A DNA stretch of 64,000 bases from Saksenaea vasiformis B4078 (lineage: Eukaryota > Mucoromycota > Mucoromycetes > Mucorales > Saksenaeaceae). Below the pieces are notes generated by a model. The model saw only the letters and a list, made by a program, of their open reading frames with translations, did no database searches and was not told the origin of the DNA. This document shows, piece by piece, positions 60,701-64,000 of the stretch (its first letter is position 1; the number at the start of each line of letters is the position of its first letter). A program made the position numbers and the translations under genes. The stretch is taken from positions 24,966 through 88,965 of the forward strand of contig JNDT01002122.1 in assembly GCA_000697055.1 (NCBI GenBank), written 5' to 3'.

Positions 60701-61060
60701 AAAATCTCATCACCTGTTATATTCTCTCGTCACTGCAATGTACCCACGCTTCCTTATTACATTCGACGAGAACCTGAACAGCTTACCTGTAACAGTGCGT
60801 GTTGGTCAAGCGGTTGATGTTGTAGGCCAAGCTGGTCGACCGAAGACAATCACTGGTTTCCAGACACATTCAACACCAGTGCTGCTGGCTCACTCCGAAC
60901 GTGCAGAACTTGCAACTGAAGAATGTAAGATATAAGAAATAGGAAAAAATAGATTGATTACTTACTGTTTTTGTTTTTAGATATATCACTGTCTCCTGTG
61001 CTAGAAGGCATTGTACTATTGCGAAAAAATCCCGAGTATATGGAAGAAGATAAAGAGTAG
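57723..61060 (+). CDS. RPN1: 26S proteasome regulatory subunit Rpn1 (PSMD2), 14 exons
   Basis: Predicted 887 aa. Exons: 57723-57845, 57898-57954, 58007-58171, 58219-58571, 58630-58788, 58846-59036, 59087-59239, 59287-59393, 59444-59571, 59624-59874, 59926-60197, 60244-60634, 60691-60924 and 60981-61060. An acidic N terminus is followed by [20 protein letters not shown] and [20 protein letters not shown]. Then come proteasome/cyclosome repeats: [52 protein letters not shown] and [14 protein letters not shown]. The C terminus has [20 protein letters not shown] and [11 protein letters not shown]. Rpn1 is the base subunit of the 19S particle that docks ubiquitin-like shuttle factors and Ubp6. All 13 introns are short with GT..AG borders. 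The gene diverges from ATG12, with 164 bp between the two ATGs. Confidence 0.97.
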
Positions 61061-62214
61061 ATGATTTTTTTTGGATAAAATACAGGATTTTACGTACAAT
61101 TCTGCAACAGTATGAAACCAATTAGTACCACGAATGATAAGGTTATGTAGCGCATTGCTTCCATATGGCGTCATGTCAAAAAAAAAATACTCTTGCTTTT
61201 ATTATTTCACTCGCTGCAAAGATGCCATCATCTTGATGTTTGGCGCTACAACTGCTTTTATTTTATTTTCTCTTTTAACAGCGAAAGCTGCCTGCTGCTT
61301 AATTGAATCATATTACAAATTTGTATTGTGCAGTTTTCTTTTGCAAGTGTGATCCCACTTGTTATGTCGGTTATCTACTAAGTCGAAACGGTGAAGTTCG
61401 TGAGACTCGGTGTACTGTTTTATTCTTGTGAAAAAGAACGAGGAACTATTTTACTAAAAATCCCTCTAGATAACCGAATTCAGCGGAGTGATGTGTGATA
61501 CACTTATTAGAAACTGTTGTGTAGCATTGAGTTGTTTGGACACAACACCACTGTTACTGATCCCATGCTTCAGACCGTATGCGGATATGTCCAGCTTGAT
61601 TGCATAAGTTTATATTTGTTCATAGTAAATATTTCGCTTTTTCACGATGTAGCATGTCATTTTCCTTCTAAAATGGTCTTACCTGTTATTTCTCTTTTTC
61701 TTTTCTAGTGGATCAGTAAAAATGTCATGTTGACAGGATACATATTTCAGAGTTGTAACACAACTTTGAAACTCTCTGGCTGCTATCGTTAGGCTCATGA
61801 GATCTCATCCGAAATCGACATGCATTCTGACATGGCACCTGACCTCTGGTATCGTCTGCAAATCTTATTCGAAACCGCATACGATCCAAGACGATCAAAC
61901 GCACACAGGATCCAAAGTGCATACGATCGAATCAACTATCTGCCGTTACCATCTACCAGAGTCATGATGGACTAGATGTTCATCCGCTTTGTAAAATTCT
62001 TTTGTATCGATCTATTCTGTGTAAATATCCTTTCAATTCAACGAGTAAAGCATTAGATTATAACAGTACAATCTTCTTTTGGATATCTCGAGTCATCTCA
62101 AAAGAACTTTTCCAAAGGTTTTTCTTTTATTTTTGAAGCCGACGTTTTATTTGCTCTACTTCCATTGGTTATTATCAAGAAATCACTGTTCACTGGAATC
62201 CATCGATTCGTTTT
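61061..62214. other. Intergenic, AT-rich, no gene
   Basis: Downstream of RPN1, about 1.15 kb. Only short unsupported frames are present. Confidence 0.4.
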
Positions 62215-62462
62215 CATTTCATTTATCTTTCTTGATAAATACTCCTAGTCTTCATGCCCGACTCAAATCTACACCTGGCGCTTACCAACAATGAACTAAA
62301 TTCTACGAAACTCGAACTTTTATCTAAACTGGACTTTCGTTCATTCCTGCTTTCTTATCGCATCTGTATATCACTGAGACTACCTAGAAACTTAGTTACT
62401 CAAAATTTCAGTGTAACAACGGCCGCCATGGTTCATAGCATTGTTAACATTGCCAAAGACTA
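62215..62462 (+). repeat. Left arm of a ~250-bp inverted repeat
   Basis: This segment and the reverse complement of 63,570-63,835 share CCGACTCAAATCTACACCTGG, TGATAAATACTCC, GAACTAAATTC, ACGAAACT and a series of further blocks through AATTTC-AG-GTAACA. Identity is high at the outer end (about 62,215-62,350) and declines inward. There is no open frame. Confidence 0.8.
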
Positions 62463-62785
62463 TTATTTTTAAGGACTGTCACTCTCATTAAGGATGGACA
62501 AATACTGGAAAATTCATATTTGTTCATGTTCAGTCATGTTTATCACTCCTTTGGAACTACTTACTACAATGATCTTTGACATGACTCATTTGAAAAAGAA
62601 TACTTTTTAGCTATATTGATCAAGATAATACAAAATGCAGCTAATCAATGTTAGGCGAAGTGTTAGGAGATGTAGCAATTATAGTAGTAATGATAACATT
62701 CGACATGAGCATTTAACAAGAGATATAAAAAAAAAGAAAGTTTGAGTACAGTCCTTTTTTTTCTCTTATATCACGTTCTGCTGCC

Positions 62786-63047
62786 ACTTTTTTATTGTCG
62801 CTGTTCTTTATTGCCGCTGTTCTTTATTGCCGCTGTTCTTTATTGCCGCTGTTCTTTATTGCTACTGTTCTTTATTGCTGCTGTTCTTTATTGCTGCTGT
62901 TCTTTATTGCTGCTGTTCTTTATTGCTGCTGTTCTTTATTGCTGCTGTTCTTTATTGCTGCTGTTCTTTTTATTATTGCTTTTCTTTTTATTGTTGCTGT
63001 TTTTTATTGTTGCTATTCTTTATTGTTGCTGTTCTTTATTGTTACTG
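62786..63047 (+). repeat. 16-bp minisatellite (GCTGTTCTTTATTGCC type)
   Basis: About fifteen direct tandem copies of a 16-bp unit, with single-base variants (GCC, GCT and GTT at one position) and two length variants near the right end. Because 16 is not a multiple of three and the unit lacks stops, all three forward frames stay open, which creates false open frames of 86-106 codons. It sits between the two arms of the inverted repeat. Confidence 0.95.
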
Positions 63048-63569
63048 TGATATAGCTCAAAAATATAGACTTGGTAAATCCTTTGAGACTGAATTACTTT
63101 TATTAAATGTTAATGTCTGCTCTTTTATATTACGTTCAGTTCTCTAAAGTATATTCTAATAATAATCTATTTTCCGTGTAATTCTATTATATGTTAATTC
63201 CCTTATTACAAAGCTACATATGTTTGTATTTAGGATATATTTATATATAGAACGGAAGATTATTATGTTTGTTAATTATTAATCCCGATTACTATTTGAT
63301 CTGTAACTGTACACAGATATTTATTTCTACGTTGTGGAGTGCTATTTTTTTGCTCTAAAGACAATCTCACTTGCTACTTTTTTTTTATCAAAAACACCGT
63401 TGTGAACATTTATATTAGTTTTATCCTCTTTATTTCCCTATTCTCTTATCTTTATTTTGTCATTGCGTATATATTAACAGAAGAAATAACAAGGATCAGA
63501 ATAACAAAAGTACAACGCGCATAAAGAAACCACCAGAGAATATACACAGAACGATTGCCGCCATACAAA

Positions 63570-63835
63570 TTAAAGACCGCTAATCACATGCTCTCAACCA
63601 TCATGAAAGAAAGGCCTCCGTAGCAACCCGGTGTTACGCTGGAAATTTCGGGTAGTTAAGTTCTTAGGTAGACTTCAGCGATAGGACAGAAGCGGTGATA
63701 AGAAAATAAGAATGAATAAAAGTTCGGTTCAGATAAGAGTTCAGTTTCGTGGAATTTAGTTCGATGTTAGTGAGCACCAGGTGTAGATTTGAGTCGGACA
63801 CCAAGACTTGGAGTATTTATCAATGAAGATAAATG
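63570..63835 (-). repeat. Right arm of the ~250-bp inverted repeat
   Basis: Reverse complement of 62,215-62,462 with moderate divergence. The two arms are about 1.1 kb apart at their inner ends and enclose the minisatellite and AT-rich DNA. The arms could be terminal repeats of a non-autonomous element or two opposed solo repeats. Confidence 0.8.
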
Positions 63836-64000
63836 AAAGAAAAGAAAAAGGAAAGAGGTTGTCGATAAAGACAAGATTGGAAGAGTTCCTGTTTGATAAA
63901 AGAATCTGATTCGTTAGTTAAATTGTTTGTATGATTACCTATGATCTCGTGTTGGATCTGTCAAATGTGGTATCAAATAGAGATAAAAAACGGTATTCTT
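63836..64000. other. Window end, no feature
   Basis: A-rich sequence without a recognisable gene or telomeric repeat. Confidence 0.4.

Noticed and set aside
62786..63047. Possible CRISPR-like array
   Set aside because: Units are directly contiguous with no unique spacers, and the DNA is eukaryotic; it is a minisatellite.
62742..63147. Three overlapping open frames of 86-106 codons, Leu/Phe/Cys-rich
   Set aside because: They are the three frames of the 16-bp minisatellite, which has no stop codon in any frame; not coding.
63590..63700. Resemblance to 5S rRNA (AAGGCCTCCG, GTAGTTAAG)
   Set aside because: The order and internal control region do not fit fungal 5S, and the segment is explained as one arm of the inverted repeat.

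Overview
This window is nuclear DNA from a filamentous fungus, most likely an early-diverging one (Mucoromycota, Mucorales-like). The evidence is short introns of about 45-70 bp with GT(A/G)AG donors and TAG/CAG acceptors, compact fungal housekeeping genes (HEM1, UGO1-like, TRM82, ATG12, RPN1), and several Fanzor (eukaryotic TnpB-like) relics. The phylum is my inference; I cannot search databases. All exon models below were built by hand. For the spliced genes given here the exon lengths sum to a multiple of three.

Layout. 1-1.7 kb: two Fanzor relics, apparently head to head. 2.25-3.69 kb (-): SCP/Psr1-type CTD phosphatase. 3.7-10.4 kb: gene-poor, with a MULE-like zinc-finger relic, a 540-bp dispersed repeat, a large palindrome and a third Fanzor relic. 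10.4-12.8 kb (+): DDT/WHIM-PHD chromatin protein. 13.4-14.45 kb (+): Tra2-like SR protein. 16.0-17.3 kb (-): fourth Fanzor relic, of a different lineage. 18.8-23.4 kb: Ugo1-like carrier (+), prenylcysteine oxidase (+), and an acyl-protein-thioesterase-like hydrolase (-) whose 3' coding end overlaps that of the oxidase. 23.4-27.4 kb: gene-poor. 27.4-34.5 kb (+): 5-aminolevulinate synthase, GPATCH1-like G-patch protein, FHA-forkhead factor. 34.6-35.8 kb (-): XPA/Rad14. 35.8-42.9 kb: repeat-rich, with a Tc1/mariner relic and the best preserved Fanzor (fifth). 42.9-44.25 kb (-): MDR-family oxidoreductase. 44.3-47.0 kb: the inverted partner of the 540-bp repeat. 47.06-47.79 kb (+): uncharacterised intronless gene. 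49.25-53.15 kb: Trm82 (+) and NIPA-type Mg2+ transporter (-). 55.0-61.1 kb: coiled-coil protein (+), ATG12 (-) and RPN1 (+). 61-64 kb: AT-rich DNA with a 16-bp minisatellite lying between two arms of an inverted repeat.

How it fits together. The protein genes are mostly unlinked housekeeping functions. Two neighbour pairs are functionally suggestive. Prenylcysteine oxidase and the thioesterase-like hydrolase both act on products of lipid-modified proteins and overlap tail to tail. ATG12 (autophagy) and RPN1 (proteasome) diverge from one 164-bp promoter that carries a CRE-like inverted repeat. The mobile-DNA content is dominated by decayed Fanzor genes of at least two lineages. The most complete copy carries D-to-N at RuvC-I and one in-frame TAG.
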